A stretch of DNA of 21,152 nt from a virus (IMGVR_UViG_3300031787_000981:1-21152), one strand, 5' to 3'. Shown: positions 1-5,833, counted from the stretch's first letter. The notes: generated by a model from the letters alone, not told the origin. Made by a program: numbers and translations.

Positions 1-63
1 ACCCGCCAAGGGGCAATACAATGATAGGGGTTATTTTGTTAATACGTTTCAATTTTGGCGGGT
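1..63 (-). repeat. Long-range inverted repeat in leader of next gene
   Basis: The 9-base arm ACCCGCCAA at 1-9 is the exact reverse complement of TTGGCGGGT at 55-63. It lies just downstream of the minus-strand promoter at 76-106, so it would form a stem closing a 45-base loop at the very 5' end of that transcript. No ATG is present on the minus strand between the expected start site near 69 and the window edge, so the gene it leads lies outside. It could be a leader structure, part of a small RNA, or chance. Confidence 0.4.
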
Positions 64-75
64 AATTTAGAATTG

Positions 76-106
76 CAAATATACTAATTTATTTTAAGTA
101 TGCAAG
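76..106 (-). promoter_or_regulatory. Bacteroidota-type promoter, leftward
   Basis: On the minus strand the -7 box TATATTTG (76-83) is a perfect TAnnTTTG. A -33 box CTTG (103-106), one mismatch from TTTG, sits exactly 19 bases upstream, the same spacing as in the other promoters here. The -33 box overlaps the end of the exonuclease gene. It would drive a gene beyond the left edge. Confidence 0.55.
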
Positions 107-834
107 CGGCCTATCGAATTTCGCACCGCTATATCATACCGCTCCAACCACTCCCGGCACTCAATCACCCTTTGTATTATCTGTTGCTCAATGGTCACAT
201 CACGCTGCACCTTATACGCTACCCAACGATGTTCGGCAGGGATGTCATCGTAGTTTACCTCAACTCCGTAGTTAGCTTCCTCTGGTGTATTGAGCAGGCC
301 GTGAAATACAACAAAATTCGGCTTATCCCATAGCATCATATAACCGCGCCCTTGCCACTCGTAGTCCTTGTCAATACCACTCGTAACGGCATCGTGTAGG
401 GTCTTGATACTCCACGCGGCCTTGACATCAATGATGGTGTCACGTGTCACAACATCAGCCGTTCCAACAATGTACTCATTGTGCATCGTGATGGTGTTCT
501 TCTCGGCCATACCGAGGTTCAACTGCTCGGCCATGAAGTCAATCAAATCAAGTTCAACCATGTTGCCCTTGTCGATGTACTTGCTTCTAATCTCCTCGCG
601 GTCGTTTGCGTACCATTCCTTTAAATAAGTAGTGCAAGTATCGGGCAACTTTGGGTTGTTTTTCTTTTCGATTAAGTCAATTAAGTCAAGTTCCATATTA
701 GCAGTTAGTGGCTTAAGTCCTAATTTTTTTCGCTCAACTAATTCGTTTAACTTTATCGTTTGATTATCTGTTAATCCAACGTGGCCACTTATCTTGCCTA
801 TTTGGCTGCAATGTATTTGAAATAGCTTATCCAT
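94..834 (-). CDS. PD-(D/E)XK nuclease, YqaJ/RecB-like phage exonuclease
   Basis: This 246-aa protein is probably a phage recombination exonuclease that resects double-stranded ends in the cytoplasm. The PD-(D/E)XK core is visible: D127 in GTAD, then D136 and K138 in IIDVKAA, followed by an EWQGRGYM segment (159-166) that matches the Q motif of YqaJ/RecB-family nucleases. E94 is a candidate for the upstream acidic residue. The N-terminal third is charged and unassigned. The start ATG overlaps the end of the upstream gene by 8 bases, so translation is likely coupled. It sits in an operon with a DUF3127-type single-strand-binding protein, as expected of a recombination module. The family assignment is firm. 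Whether it acts in recombination or in host DNA degradation is inferred. Confidence 0.82.
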   Translation of the reverse strand: MDKLFQIHCSQIGKISGHVGLTDNQTIKLNELVERKKLGLKPLTANMELDLIDLIEKKNNPKLPDTCTTYLKEWYANDREEIRSKYIDKGNMVELDLIDFMAEQLNLGMAEKNTITMHNEYIVGTADVVTRDTIIDVKAAWSIKTLHDAVTSGIDKDYEWQGRGYMMLWDKPNFVVFHGLLNTPEEANYGVEVNYDDIPAEHRWVAYKVQRDVTIEQQIIQRVIECREWLERYDIAVRNSIGRLHT

Positions 835-1291
835 TGGTCAGTTCGGCCTCCATTTCCGCAGTTAAGGTGTACTTCTTCTTAATGGCATCAAGCGTAACCG
901 AACCCGCAGCGATAGCGGCCTTGGCTTTCGATAACGTGTCGGAAGTCATTGTCGGCTTGGTCGCTGGCTTGGTTGATACCCTAACGGCATCGTGTACCTC
1001 GCCAAATGCACGGACTTTCTCGGTAGTTAATACTATCTGTTTGCCAATCCATTCCTCAATGAATGGCGAGTTGTGCAGTTTTGCAATGCGCTTCAAGTTA
1101 GTAGCGTTAGCCACCATCGGCTTGCATTCGGCAAAGTGTATGGTGCAGCACTCGGACTCCCCGCCCTTGCCATCGTGTACCATTTCCTTGGTCACTTTGG
1201 TAATAGTTACGGTCTTGTCGGCATCGATTAAATCCCACCCGCCAATGTAGTTCGGGTTGCGTAAAACTTTGTAATGTGTTTTTGTGTTCAT
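827..1291 (-). CDS. Conserved phage protein paired with the exonuclease
   Basis: This 154-aa soluble protein has no function I can name. Residues 1-110 look like a compact beta-rich domain: conserved-looking GGWDLIDADKTVTI near 17-30, then a segment around WIGKQIVLTTEKVRAFG (81-97). That segment resembles small phage proteins often encoded beside recombination nucleases. A Lys/Ala-rich linker (107-130) leads to a short helical tail ending TAEMEAELTNG. It overlaps the exonuclease gene by 8 bases and follows a 49-aa DNA-binding-like gene, so all three are probably co-expressed. A role as nuclease partner or DNA-binding accessory factor is inferred only from position. An AAACAAAC motif lies 8 bases before the ATG. 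Confidence 0.7.
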   Translation of the reverse strand: MNTKTHYKVLRNPNYIGGWDLIDADKTVTITKVTKEMVHDGKGGESECCTIHFAECKPMVANATNLKRIAKLHNSPFIEEWIGKQIVLTTEKVRAFGEVHDAVRVSTKPATKPTMTSDTLSKAKAAIAAGSVTLDAIKKKYTLTAEMEAELTNG

Positions 1292-1306
1292 AGGTTTTTG
1301 TTTGTT

Positions 1307-1456
1307 TTAGGGGGTTAGTTGTTGTATTTTGTTCTTTACTAATTGTTTGATTTCTTTAATCCATTCGACACGCACGCGGAATGCGATTGTTTTTGTTTGA
1401 TAAAGGGCAGGTTTTCTGCCTGCCCCTTTGCGTTTGCCGCCTTGTTTAGCTTGCAT
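1307..1456 (-). CDS. Small ribbon-helix-helix-like protein (49 aa)
   Basis: The reading frame begins at ATG 1456, 2 bases after the stop of the upstream gene, and encodes 49 residues. The basic, Gly-rich N-terminus contains GGKRKGAGRKP, followed by TIAFRVRVEWIKEIKQLV, a predicted strand and amphipathic helix. This layout is common in small Bacteroidota phage and plasmid proteins thought to have a ribbon-helix-helix fold that binds DNA. It lacks room for a full second helix plus effector domain, so it would act as a dimer at most. A strong 7-base hairpin (1405-1411 with 1419-1425) lies inside the gene. The coding call rests on composition and tight packing. Confidence 0.65.
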   Translation of the reverse strand: MQAKQGGKRKGAGRKPALYQTKTIAFRVRVEWIKEIKQLVKNKIQQLTP

Positions 1457-1458
1457 TT

Positions 1459-1698
1459 TTATTTTATTATCACAAGTCCGTTTTTAATTTCTGTATTTTC
1501 ATCCGAAAGTATTTGCTGTATTCTTTCGCAAGTCATACCGTTTTTGGGTGCTACTGTTATACAATTCAATCCAAATACTTTTAAATGTCTTGCTTCATAA
1601 TCACCTACAAATATTGTTTGAAAATTTACTCTTTGAGTAGTTGCTTTTTTTAAGCCTGCTTTTACTAATTTTTTTGCTATGTTTTGAACCGTTGTCAT
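1459..1698 (-). CDS. Hypothetical phage protein (79 aa)
   Basis: I do not recognise this protein. It has a basic helical N-terminus (VQNIAKKLVKAGLKKATTQ, residues 4-22), then a beta-rich middle and a short helix (CERIQQILSDE) before the end. It is probably a soluble early protein. It is the first gene behind the promoter pair at 1722-1791, with a predicted leader of about 17 bases, so it heads a unit with the ribbon-helix-helix-like gene, the 154-aa protein and the exonuclease. Its leader has AACAAACACA close before the ATG rather than a Shine-Dalgarno site. Confidence 0.65.
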   Translation of the reverse strand: MTTVQNIAKKLVKAGLKKATTQRVNFQTIFVGDYEARHLKVFGLNCITVAPKNGMTCERIQQILSDENTEIKNGLVIIK

Positions 1699-1721
1699 TG
1701 TGTTTGTTATTAATTATGGCA

Positions 1722-1752
1722 CAAATATACATCGCATTTTGATAACTGCAAA
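1722..1752 (-). promoter_or_regulatory. Bacteroidota-type promoter for exonuclease unit
   Basis: On the minus strand TTTG (1749-1752), a 19-base spacer and TATATTTG (1722-1729) match the Bacteroidota consensus exactly. The ATG of the first gene lies 24 bases past the -7 box. A 14-base block covering this -7 box (1715-1728) is repeated identically at 6691-6704 in another promoter. Confidence 0.75.
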
Positions 1753-1759
1753 CTTTTTT

Positions 1760-1791
1760 CAAAAATAATTTGTAACTTACTGAAAATCAAA
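1760..1791 (-). promoter_or_regulatory. Second, overlapping upstream promoter
   Basis: On the minus strand TTTG (1788-1791), a 20-base spacer and TATTTTTG (1760-1767) also match the consensus. It lies just upstream of the 1722-1752 promoter and would give a transcript about 38 bases longer. It is a weaker candidate because it falls in an AT-rich stretch. Confidence 0.4.
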
Positions 1792-1801
1792 CAGAAAATT
1801 T

Positions 1802-2125
1802 TTAAAATAAAGTATCATCACTCAATCCTTTGGCATCCAACGGCACATTCTCTGTCCTGTCAATTTTCCATCCCTCAATCGAGTTGAAATACTTAACTGA
1901 ACCATCCTTGCCTTGGTATTGCTTACCTCGTAGATTGTAACACACGGTTACGTTATCGCCCACCATATACTTGTCAAGCATCGTGCATTTATCTTGTGTG
2001 AATTGAATTGTGATGTGTTGCGGGTATTTGTCGGCAACGGTGACAACCATTTCACGCTTGGCGAAGTTGTCATTTACTTGTTGGGTGTTGTAAATTTCTC
2101 GGATTGTTCCTGTGATTGTGTTCAT
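1802..2125 (-). CDS. DUF3127 single-strand-binding-like protein
   Basis: This 107-aa protein matches the Bacteroidota DUF3127 family, an OB-fold related to single-stranded DNA-binding proteins. Diagnostic segments are the KREMVVTV strand (23-30), YPQHITIQFTQDKC (34-47), LDKYMVGDNVTVCYNLRG (50-67) and YFNSIEGWKI (79-88). The last six residues, SDDTLF, form an acidic tip ending in Phe, like the SSB tip that docks partner proteins. It probably coats single-stranded phage DNA during replication or recombination, in line with the exonuclease downstream. Five bases separate it from the gene upstream. The family call is strong. The tip function is inferred. Confidence 0.88.
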   Translation of the reverse strand: MNTITGTIREIYNTQQVNDNFAKREMVVTVADKYPQHITIQFTQDKCTMLDKYMVGDNVTVCYNLRGKQYQGKDGSVKYFNSIEGWKIDRTENVPLDAKGLSDDTLF

Positions 2126-2130
2126 TGTTT

Positions 2131-2400
2131 TTAAATATAAAATTGGTTAATAATTTGTGTAAATAATTCGTTTGGAAGTGCCTTGGCATCATCACTAACA
2201 TTGGAGTATTCGTGTTCAGTCCAATGCTCATCACCTTGGCTTCTATTAACGTGTTTTACCGATACGGTGATGCGTACATCCGTTCTGCCCTCAAAGTGCG
2301 TTAAAATCTTATCTAATAGCTGCGTGTTAAGTTCGCTGCAATCTGCTGACCACTCGGCAATCAAGCCAAGTTTGTCAAGTGAATACCATACATCTATCAT
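2131..2400 (-). CDS. Hypothetical phage protein (89 aa)
   Basis: I do not recognise this protein. It is soluble and acidic, with two predicted strands carrying DVRITVSVKHV (41-51) and a C-terminal helix ending NQFYI. Its ATG overlaps the stop of the upstream alpha-CTD-like gene as ATGA, so the two are translationally coupled and probably work in the same early pathway. No catalytic motif or metal-binding cysteine set is visible. Confidence 0.6.
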   Translation of the reverse strand: MIDVWYSLDKLGLIAEWSADCSELNTQLLDKILTHFEGRTDVRITVSVKHVNRSQGDEHWTEHEYSNVSDDAKALPNELFTQIINQFYI

Positions 2401-2672
2401 AGCACCTCATTGATTAACTGATTAAACTCGCTTATAGTCAACTGCCCGCAACCGCGCACGGTCAATAATTTGCCCTCTGTTAGGTCTTCCACCGTATCGA
2501 ATTTTGCCGTGGCTTTGTTCAGCACGTTTACCAAACGCTTGCTCATTCTGTGCTTGTTGTACTCGATAAACGAGCGCAATGGTGTGCGCCCGATTTCGCT
2601 ATCAATCTGCGCCCGGTATTGTTGACAGATAAGTAGTGCCTTGTTGTAGTCGTTAAGCGATATTTTACTCAT
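2397..2672 (-). CDS. RNA polymerase alpha-CTD-like helix-hairpin-helix protein
   Basis: The C-terminal half of this 91-aa protein (43-91) reads like the alpha-subunit C-terminal domain of bacterial RNA polymerase: MSKRLVNVLNKA, FDTVEDLTEGKLLTVRGCGQ, then TISEFNQLINEVL. The pattern is a first helix, the T.EDL.....L helix, the GxG hairpin and a closing helix. The N-terminal 40 residues are a separate helical segment with no match to the alpha N-terminal domain, so this is a free-standing domain rather than a polymerase subunit. Similar domains bind UP-element DNA, sigma or activators; here it may recruit or divert host polymerase. It overlaps its neighbours by 8 bases upstream and by ATGA downstream. 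Confidence 0.65.
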   Translation of the reverse strand: MSKISLNDYNKALLICQQYRAQIDSEIGRTPLRSFIEYNKHRMSKRLVNVLNKATAKFDTVEDLTEGKLLTVRGCGQLTISEFNQLINEVL

Positions 2673-2850
2673 TGTGATGTTTGTTTAAAACGTTCATAAT
2701 AAATTCGTTTGTTGCAGTCGGCCACGATGCTTCTATTTTGCCATCTACCCATAGGTAAGTAGTTGAGCCATCAACTTCGATGCTCATTGATTTGTCTTTG
2801 GTTGCATACGTGTAAAGTATGTCAACTGATTTTGTGATTGTGTTGCTCAT
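2665..2850 (-). CDS. Hypothetical small phage protein (61 aa)
   Basis: I do not recognise this protein. Residues 20-42 look like a beta-hairpin (SMSIEVDGSTTYLWVDGKI), followed by a short helix and a polar His-rich end. It overlaps the alpha-CTD-like gene by 8 bases and is the first of a four-gene run down to 1802. The 66 bases upstream of its ATG hold no convincing promoter: a TATTTTCG-like -7 box at 2876-2883 lacks a -33 partner. Confidence 0.55.
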   Translation of the reverse strand: MSNTITKSVDILYTYATKDKSMSIEVDGSTTYLWVDGKIEASWPTATNEFIMNVLNKHHNE

Positions 2851-2916
2851 AGGTTATTGGTTTTAGATTAGGTTGCGAAAATAGTGTTTATAGTAATATG
2901 ATTGTGTTAAAAGTTG

Positions 2917-3258
2917 TTAAACCTCACTCATTATATTAACCACCGCCATGCCACTTGCTTCAGCTAACTTCACATTGTTCCTTATGCGCTCCCGAAACCT
3001 AAACGCTTCGTGTGCCGTTGTGAAGTCATCATTGTACAGGCCGACAACGTTGTTTTTTAGTTTCATAATGATAGCATCAATCACCTCCCTTACTTGCACA
3101 GGTGATAAGCGATGTATCATTGCAATTTCAGCGTAATGCAACCCCTTGTTATATTCGAGCCACATCGACCAATCACGGTCGCTGATATGTGCAGGTCGGA
3201 TGCTATCCCGGTAAGCATCGGTGATCACTCGGTTGGTCTTGCGTTTTTTATTAGCCAT
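2917..3258 (-). CDS. Sigma-region-4-like helix-turn-helix protein
   Basis: This 113-aa basic protein carries a helix-turn-helix at about 36-68 (YNKGLHYAEIAMIHRLSPVQ, then a recognition helix). The arrangement resembles sigma-70 region 4 or a LuxR-type HTH. The N-terminus is Lys/Arg-rich. The C-terminal 40 residues are helical and unassigned. It is probably a DNA-binding regulator of phage transcription. Its start is fixed by an unusually strong Shine-Dalgarno GGAGG six bases before the ATG, rare in this genome. It overlaps the 64-aa gene upstream by 8 bases. It could equally be a small terminase-like DNA-binding protein, since those also use such HTHs. Confidence 0.65.
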   Translation of the reverse strand: MANKKRKTNRVITDAYRDSIRPAHISDRDWSMWLEYNKGLHYAEIAMIHRLSPVQVREVIDAIIMKLKNNVVGLYNDDFTTAHEAFRFRERIRNNVKLAEASGMAVVNIMSEV

Positions 3259-3445
3259 TTGCCACCTCCTTTCTCCATTGGATTAGGTTCGTATGCAGGT
3301 CATTAAAGTTGTGGCATCTACGAGGTTGGGTTAGTTTCGCACCCGATTTTATTCGTGGTGCATTGGCAGTTGGGATGTGACAGAAGATTGCCTGCATCCA
3401 TTCCTTTGCGCTAAATTGAGCGCGGATTTCTTTTAGTAGGTTCAT
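3251..3445 (-). CDS. Hypothetical small basic protein (64 aa)
   Basis: I do not recognise this protein. It is Lys/Arg-rich, with a helical start (MNLLKEIRAQFSAKEWMQAI), a Pro/Lys-rich centre and a helical end. Two cysteines and three histidines are present but not in a clear zinc-finger spacing. Its last bases contain the strong Shine-Dalgarno site of the next gene, so the two are coupled. Confidence 0.5.
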   Translation of the reverse strand: MNLLKEIRAQFSAKEWMQAIFCHIPTANAPRIKSGAKLTQPRRCHNFNDLHTNLIQWRKEVANG

Positions 3446-3472
3446 AGGGTTTTGGGTTGTTTGGATTAGTGT

Positions 3473-3658
3473 TTATATCATTCCTAATTGAGATAGGCAT
3501 ATTGTGCAATACCTATCATATTTTTCACTTTCATATTTCAATGGTGTGTAATACCCATTTGCAGTTTCTTCAAATTCAGCATAGCAATTTTTACAATAAA
3601 TTACTATACCATTATGGTTTCCGTATGGCATTAATATTAATTCTTCTTCTTGTTGCAT
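3473..3658 (-). CDS. Small zinc-ribbon protein
   Basis: This 61-aa protein has two CxxC knuckles, C22/C25 (CKNC) and C51/C54 (CTIC), spaced as in a treble-clef or zinc-ribbon. The rest is acidic and aromatic. Such small ribbons in phage early regions usually mediate nucleic-acid or protein contacts, but nothing points to a specific partner. It lies 12 bases after the 86-aa gene upstream, in a stretch of AT-rich small genes. Confidence 0.65.
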   Translation of the reverse strand: MQQEEELILMPYGNHNGIVIYCKNCYAEFEETANGYYTPLKYESEKYDRYCTICLSQLGMI

Positions 3659-3670
3659 TTGTTATTTATT

Positions 3671-3931
3671 TTATGAATGATTTATAATCAAACGGTATTC
3701 TAATAAATTATTCATAAATCCTTTGACCTCAATAGCGCATTTTAAAAGATATGCTTTTGTAAGTTTTTTTTTGGGTACACGATTGACATAGCTTTCGTAA
3801 ATCTTAAATTCCAAATCTGTGCAATGCTCAAAAATCGTAAACCATCCGTGCGTTTCTTCTTCGTGAGTAAAGTTATCTAAATGAAAATTTTGTTGTTTTT
3901 CATTAAACTCTAATCTGTAAGTTTTTTCCAT
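3671..3931 (-). CDS. Hypothetical protein (86 aa)
   Basis: I do not recognise this protein. It begins with a beta-like segment (TYRLEFNEKQQNF) and an acidic His-containing middle, then a basic helix (PKKKLTKAYLLKCAIEVKGF, 53-72). It is likely soluble. An AAACAAAC leader motif lies five bases before the ATG. It sits between the HTH and zinc-ribbon genes and probably shares their transcript. Confidence 0.55.
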   Translation of the reverse strand: MEKTYRLEFNEKQQNFHLDNFTHEEETHGWFTIFEHCTDLEFKIYESYVNRVPKKKLTKAYLLKCAIEVKGFMNNLLEYRLIINHS

Positions 3932-3976
3932 TTTTTGTTTGTTTTTAGTTAGGTATTTTGGGTTTAGTTTGTTGTG

Positions 3977-4252
3977 CTATGACTGCATCCATTTATCAAT
4001 TTCTGATTTTAAAAATCTTAACTTTTTACCGCCTTTATGAACAGGAATACTCTTTGTATTTACCCAGCCATAAACGGTTGCTCTACTTGGTCTATCTGGT
4101 ATGTATTCGCACAATTCTTGCATATTCATCCATCTATCATTACTTTCTTCTTGTTTTAATTCTTTCAATTCTGCCAAAACTTTTTTGACACTTTTTTCAA
4201 TTAGTATTTCTAATTCTTCGGGTGTAATTTTTACAATTGTTATTGCTTCCAT
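3977..4252 (-). CDS. Excisionase-type (MerR-like) helix-turn-helix protein
   Basis: This 91-aa protein has an N-terminal coiled-coil segment (ITPEELEILIEK...KELKQE, 9-35) followed by a winged HTH of the excisionase/HTH_17 type: MNMQELCEYIPDRPSRATVY (42-61), GWVNTKSIPVHKGGKKLRF (62-80) and KSEIDKWMQS. This layout is common in Bacteroidota mobile elements and phages, where such proteins bind DNA as excisionases or small regulators. No integrase is in the window, so excision itself is unproven. Its leader holds three copies of AACAAACTAAAA on the minus strand (4253-4264, 4264-4275, 4281-4292). Confidence 0.85.
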   Translation of the reverse strand: MEAITIVKITPEELEILIEKSVKKVLAELKELKQEESNDRWMNMQELCEYIPDRPSRATVYGWVNTKSIPVHKGGKKLRFLKSEIDKWMQS

Positions 4253-4407
4253 TTTTAGTTTGTTTTTAGTTTGTTATTTATTTTAGTTTGTTGTGTATGC
4301 GATATAATTTAGCGGGTAGCGGGTAGTTAGCGGTAAGTTGCGTGCGACTAACTATCGTTTAAAGTACATTATTTTTTTTAAAAACATCTTTAACTTTTAA
4401 TATTGAA
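4253..4407. other. Gene-free stretch holding cassette left boundary
   Basis: This 155-base stretch holds the A-rich leader repeats of the HTH gene (4253-4292), a TAGCGGG tandem pair (4310-4323), the left boundary of cassette 1 at 4326/4327 and a 7-base inverted repeat TAGTTAG/CTAACTA (4324-4330 and 4348-4354). I see no convincing promoter for the plus-strand gene that follows. Confidence 0.6.
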
Positions 4408-4872
4408 ATGAAAATTGCAATTACAACGACACCACTGATTATAATGATTATTGCATTTATATGGACAAATTGGTTAATTAACTCAAGAATAAAAAGCAAA
4501 GCGGACAGAAAAAAATACAAGAAGTTTTTTAATGAACGACTAAGCATATTTTTCCAACCATTTTTTATTTTGACATTTCTAATAGGCATTGCACTTTTTC
4601 CTAAACCTGACTCTTGGGTGACTTTTGGTATCATAATGTTTTGTTTAAAATTTATTTTAATGATTATACAAGGATTGTTATCTATTCATTATTTTAAAGA
4701 CATAATATTTAGTTATAAACTTCTGCTTTATGGGACAATTGATGAAATAATAAATGATATGGAGAAAAACATAAAAACGCAAGGATAATAAAACCTACCG
4801 CTAACAACACATAAGCAAAAGCGGGCGAAACAAACTAACCGCATAAGCCCGCCTTCGCTTATCTGCAATCCG
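4327..4872 (+). mobile_element. Integron gene cassette 1 (membrane protein)
   Basis: The 546-base unit starts with TTAGCGG just after G4326 and ends with G4872, which is the cleavage G of an attC-like R' box. Its own R'' box CGCTAAC (4799-4805) is the exact reverse complement of GTTAGCG at its left junction (4326-4332). The match extends to 10 bases (GTTAGCGGTA with TACCGCTAAC, 4796-4805). That is the rule expected for a cassette inserted by site-specific recombination. The gene inside is in the usual orientation, with attC at its 3' side. No integrase is present. Confidence 0.65.
4408..4788 (+). CDS. Cassette-borne multi-pass membrane protein
   Basis: This is the only plus-strand gene. The 126-aa protein has about three membrane segments: 3-23 (IAITTTPLIIMIIAFIWTN), 48-64 (FFQPFFILTFLIGIALF) and 73-93 (FGIIMFCLKFILMIIQGLLS). 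Between the first two is a Lys/Arg-rich loop, and the tail is charged. I do not recognise the family. Small orphan membrane proteins are common cargo of integron cassettes. The gene ends 10 bases before the R'' box of the attC-like site, the usual cassette layout, which favours this strand over an overlapping minus-strand frame. The AT-rich composition differs from the phage structural genes. Function and promoter are unknown. Confidence 0.65.
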   Translation: MKIAITTTPLIIMIIAFIWTNWLINSRIKSKADRKKYKKFFNERLSIFFQPFFILTFLIGIALFPKPDSWVTFGIIMFCLKFILMIIQGLLSIHYFKDIIFSYKLLLYGTIDEIINDMEKNIKTQG

Positions 4873-4878
4873 TTATAC
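4799..4878 (+). repeat. attC-like site 1
   Basis: This 80-base imperfect palindrome opens with CGCTAAC (R'') and closes with GTTATAC (R', 4872-4878). Arms ATAAGCAAAAGCGGGC (4811-4826) and GCCCGCCTTCGCTTAT (4847-4862) pair at 14 of 16 positions around a 20-base loop, leaving unpaired spacers next to the AAC/GTT ends as in attC sites. R' differs from GTTRRRY at one base. R'' is a poorer match to RYYYAAC. The size is within the attC range. Confidence 0.6.
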
Positions 4879-5833
4879 GCAAGCACTACATATCGTTTGC
4901 AAAGAGAGTTTGCGGTTCAAAATTTTTATTAAAATCTCCCACCCTATTTAAAATAATATCGTAATACTTTTGTTCTTTTTCCATTACTATAAATTGGCGG
5001 TTTGTATTCAAACAAACTATTGCGGTTGTTCCGCTTCCTGCACAATTATCTAAAACCAAATCGTTTTCTTTACTGTATGTTTTCACAAGGTATTCAAATA
5101 ATGCAACAGGCTTCTGTGTTGGATGCAATCCCACTTCGGTATTAAATTTCTGTATGCTACTTGGGTTGCGTAAATTTTCATCAAGTTTCCTACGTTCTCC
5201 ATCTTGGTTATAAAACGTTTGGTTATTTATCGTTTCGCTTGTTACCTTGTTATTAAAAGTATAAGCACAACGGCTTTTACCACTTTCGCTTCTTTCTTCC
5301 ATTATCGGGTAGTAATTTGCAGTTTCTTTACTAAAAACTAAAACGCTTTCGTGTTCCTTAAATGGTTGCCATTTTAGTAAAGCAAAATTACTTCCTCTAT
5401 TCTTTTGCCAAACCCATTCGTGTCTAAACCATTTCGGCTTACTCATTACCAAAGCACTTGTAAAAGGCTGTGAAGCCGTTAATATAATTGGGGCATTTGG
5501 TTTAGCCACTCTTTCGTATTGCTCCCATAGTTTGTCAAAAGGTATTATTGCGTCCCATTTACAAGCCGTTGTTCCGTATGGTAAATCACAAAGTATCATA
5601 TCAATACTTCCGTTTGGTATATCCTTCATAAGTTCCAAACAATCTCCTAATAATATTTCTTTTTTGCCCTCGCTCATTTTAATAAAAATTTTGTTTCGTG
5701 TTCCAATTTAAGTTTATCGTTTAATCAACCGTGCCAGCGTATAACAGCGGTTTTGCGTCAGTTTTTGCCTTTAACTTTTGTGCTAACTTTGAACATTTCG
5801 GAAGGCAAAAACCGAACGCAAAGCCCGAAAACG
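4873..5833 (+). mobile_element. Integron gene cassette 2 (DNA methyltransferase)
   Basis: The 961-base unit starts at TTATACGC after G4872 and ends at G5833. Its R'' box GTATAAC (5739-5745) is the exact reverse complement of GTTATAC at its left junction (4872-4878), extending to 9 bases (GTTATACGC with GCGTATAAC at 5737-5745). It is therefore directly abutted to cassette 1 in the same attC orientation. The gene inside is reversed relative to attC, which puts it in line with phage transcription. The right junction is G|TTCAATC, where phage sequence resumes. Confidence 0.65.
4886..5677 (-). CDS. Orphan beta-class DNA methyltransferase (N4/N6 amino type)
   Basis: This 263-aa enzyme would transfer a methyl group from S-adenosylmethionine to an exocyclic amino group in DNA. 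Motif IV is DLPY (31-34), near the N-terminus. The conserved HPTQKP is at 185-190. The SAM-binding motif I, DNCAGSGTT (210-218), is followed by the motif II acid in VMEKE (231-235). This IV-before-I order marks the beta class. Amino specificity (m6A or m4C) cannot be told by eye. No restriction endonuclease is adjacent, so it is an orphan that could protect phage DNA from host restriction. It lies inside cassette 2 in reverse orientation, with its stop 13 bases from the cassette's left end. Confidence 0.9.
   Translation of the reverse strand: MSEGKKEILLGDCLELMKDIPNGSIDMILCDLPYGTTACKWDAIIPFDKLWEQYERVAKPNAPIILTASQPFTSALVMSKPKWFRHEWVWQKNRGSNFALLKWQPFKEHESVLVFSKETANYYPIMEERSESGKSRCAYTFNNKVTSETINNQTFYNQDGERRKLDENLRNPSSIQKFNTEVGLHPTQKPVALFEYLVKTYSKENDLVLDNCAGSGTTAIVCLNTNRQFIVMEKEQKYYDIILNRVGDFNKNFEPQTLFANDM

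Noticed and set aside
1405-1425. 7-base perfect hairpin (GGGCAGG/CCTGCCC) as a terminator
   Set aside because: No U-tract follows on the minus strand, and it lies inside a plausible 49-codon gene.
4310-4323. TAGCGGG tandem pair as a CRISPR or iteron array
   Set aside because: Only two short copies without regular spacers; no CRISPR array or tRNA gene was seen anywhere in the window.
4359-4634. 91-codon minus-strand frame opposite the cassette membrane protein
   Set aside because: It mirrors the hydrophobic plus-strand gene, and the plus frame is longer and has the right position and direction relative to the attC-like site.
5737-5745. The 9-base inverted copies at 4872-4880 and 5737-5745 read as insertion-sequence terminal repeats
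   Set aside because: No transposase or target duplication is present, and the copies are explained better as a cassette's 5' end and its own R'' box.
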